From assembly GCA_030429325.1 (NCBI GenBank), contig JAUICT010000112.1:1-6787 (forward strand): 6,787 bases of DNA. Reading direction: 5' to 3'. Positions 5,962 through 6,787 of the stretch are shown piece by piece (positions within the stretch are counted from its first letter, which is position 1; the number at the start of each line of letters is the position of its first letter). A program made the position numbers and the translations under genes. The notes below the pieces were generated by a model. That model was not told where the DNA came from. It ran no database searches and worked only from the letters and a program-made list of their open reading frames with translations. The DNA is from Bacteroidia bacterium (GTDB taxonomy: Bacteria > Bacteroidota > Bacteroidia > Flavobacteriales > Flavobacteriaceae).

Positions 5962-5980
5962 AAAATATTCTTTATATTTT
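5962..5980 (-). terminator. Weak AT-only hairpin after the efflux-adaptor gene
   Basis: AAAATAT (5962-5968), loop TCTTT, ATATTTT (5974-5980): a 7-bp stem starting 6 nt downstream of the leftward stop codon at 5986, followed on that strand by TTATTTCC. It contains no G-C pair, so as a terminator it would be weak; read-through into the 31-residue ORF is possible. Confidence 0.25.
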
Positions 5981-5985
5981 GATTA

Positions 5986-6787
5986 TCAGTTTATTACGCC
6001 GACTGTGCTTCCGCATTTCAACATGGCTTCACCGTAATATGGATTTTTGATTTCCTCGTCCAGACTCAGCCAATTTGCCCCGCTATTTTGATTGGCCATG
6101 GGACATTGTTGTACATACAGTTTTTTACCCATTCCGGTTATTCGACTTCCAATCAGTATCATGCTTTCCGACAATTGGACAAAATGATTCCGTTGGCTAT
6201 CCAAGGAACTTTCTGAACCAATAGCCGCGAATTGATTCCCAATCTTCGAAAAATGAATCTTTGTCTTTTCATCCATTTCCATGGCTGCAATTTGTTTGGC
6301 ACTTTCCATTCCCTCACGGGCAAATTGTTGTACTTGTTTCAAGTTGGAAGCCACCAAGGCATCTTTCAATTTGAGGTACGGATCCAACAATACATCAAAG
6401 GCCTTCTTGGTATCTTTTGAGACTTCCATATCCATTTGCATTCCAGCTCCATGTCCTTCATGTCCGGTCATGGTTCTTCCCCCGCTTTTGTTCATCATGG
6501 ATTTTTTTCCTTGGAGTTGCGCAGCGGCATCCACGGTGAAGGCACCCTTGGCGACTACCTCCTCCCCTGAACTCAATCCAGAAACCACTACATAATTCCC
6601 ATTGACCAAATTCCCCAAGGTCACTGCGCGCATCTCAAAAATCCCTTCTTCGGAATCTGGCTTTACATAAACAACAGAGCGTTCCCCAGTCCAAAGAATC
6701 GCACTTTCCGGAACGGTAAGGGCTTCCGTTTCGGTATCGTTCTCCAATTGGATTTCGGCAGTGACAAACATCCCTGGCTTCAGCAAT
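5986..6787 (-). CDS. RND efflux periplasmic adaptor, CusB-like, with C-terminal DUF3347-type domain (C-terminal part)
   Basis: The last 266 codons of a leftward gene whose start lies beyond the right edge; the first visible codon is TTG (Leu), not a start. Adaptors of this family bridge an inner-membrane RND pump to an outer-membrane channel, and CusB-like ones export Cu/Ag. Visible residues 1-90 are the beta-barrel and membrane-proximal end of the adaptor: LLKPGMFVTAEIQLE, VPESAILWTGERSVVYVK, and VVSGLSSGEEVVAKGAFTVDAAAQLQ. A Met/His-rich linker at 106-120 (MTGHEGHGAGMQMDM) could bind metal. From about 126 on comes a DUF3347-type helical domain (FDVLLDPYLKLKDALVAS) ending in a conserved tail with QQCPMA (226-231), WLSLDEEIKNPYYGEAMLKCG, and two cysteines (228, 258). 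Metal specificity is inferred from the family and the ligands. It converges on groL; partner pump genes are probably upstream, outside the window. Confidence 0.9.
   Translation of the reverse strand, partial: LLKPGMFVTAEIQLENDTETEALTVPESAILWTGERSVVYVKPDSEEGIFEMRAVTLGNLVNGNYVVVSGLSSGEEVVAKGAFTVDAAAQLQGKKSMMNKSGGRTMTGHEGHGAGMQMDMEVSKDTKKAFDVLLDPYLKLKDALVASNLKQVQQFAREGMESAKQIAAMEMDEKTKIHFSKIGNQFAAIGSESSLDSQRNHFVQLSESMILIGSRITGMGKKLYVQQCPMANQNSGANWLSLDEEIKNPYYGEAMLKCGSTVGVIN

Noticed and set aside
1..6787. CRISPR array, tRNA/rRNA gene, transposase, phage or toxin-antitoxin module
   Set aside because: No regularly spaced repeats, cloverleaf, or coding sequence of those kinds was seen; every long frame is accounted for by the listed genes.

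Overview
The window comes from a member of the Bacteroidota, most likely a marine-type Flavobacteriaceae. The gene order miaB, sigma-54 activator, lptE, TPR-tail protein, secG, groS, groL is one I recognise from flavobacteria. The lipoprotein LptE, the long-tailed SecG and the DUF3347-type efflux adaptor are of Bacteroidota type. Starts are preceded by A-rich stretches rather than Shine-Dalgarno sequences. The genus cannot be fixed from the sequence alone.

Left block (1-3504, all + strand): the 3' end of miaB (tRNA ms2i6A37 methylthiotransferase, TRAM domain), then after 3 nt a sigma-54-dependent AAA+ activator with no N-terminal sensor domain, then lptE (outer-membrane LPS assembly lipoprotein), an uncharacterised acidic protein with a C-terminal TPR, and secG. 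Spacings of about 3-31 nt suggest one transcription unit, closed by a perfect 15-bp-stem terminator at 3524-3563.

Middle block (3565-5748, + strand): groS and groL form their own unit between two strong terminators. Upstream of groS is a good match to a sigma-54 -24/-12 promoter (TGGCA-N7-TGC) and no CIRCE element. Groups are separated by an unusually long groS-groL spacer that holds a 103-bp MITE/REP-like palindromic element with terminal inverted repeats; its right end supplies a false upstream ATG for groL.

Right block (5749-6787, - strand, convergent with groL): a tiny, strongly basic 31-residue ORF that is easily missed, with a weak possible promoter, and the C-terminal part of a CusB-like RND efflux periplasmic adaptor fused to a DUF3347-type metal-binding domain. 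The gene's 5' end lies beyond the window.

Most of the window is conserved housekeeping (tRNA modification, envelope biogenesis, secretion, protein folding). I see no phage, IS transposase, CRISPR, tRNA or rRNA. The points most worth following are the possible sigma-54 control of groESL, the inserted palindromic element, and the basic micro-ORF.
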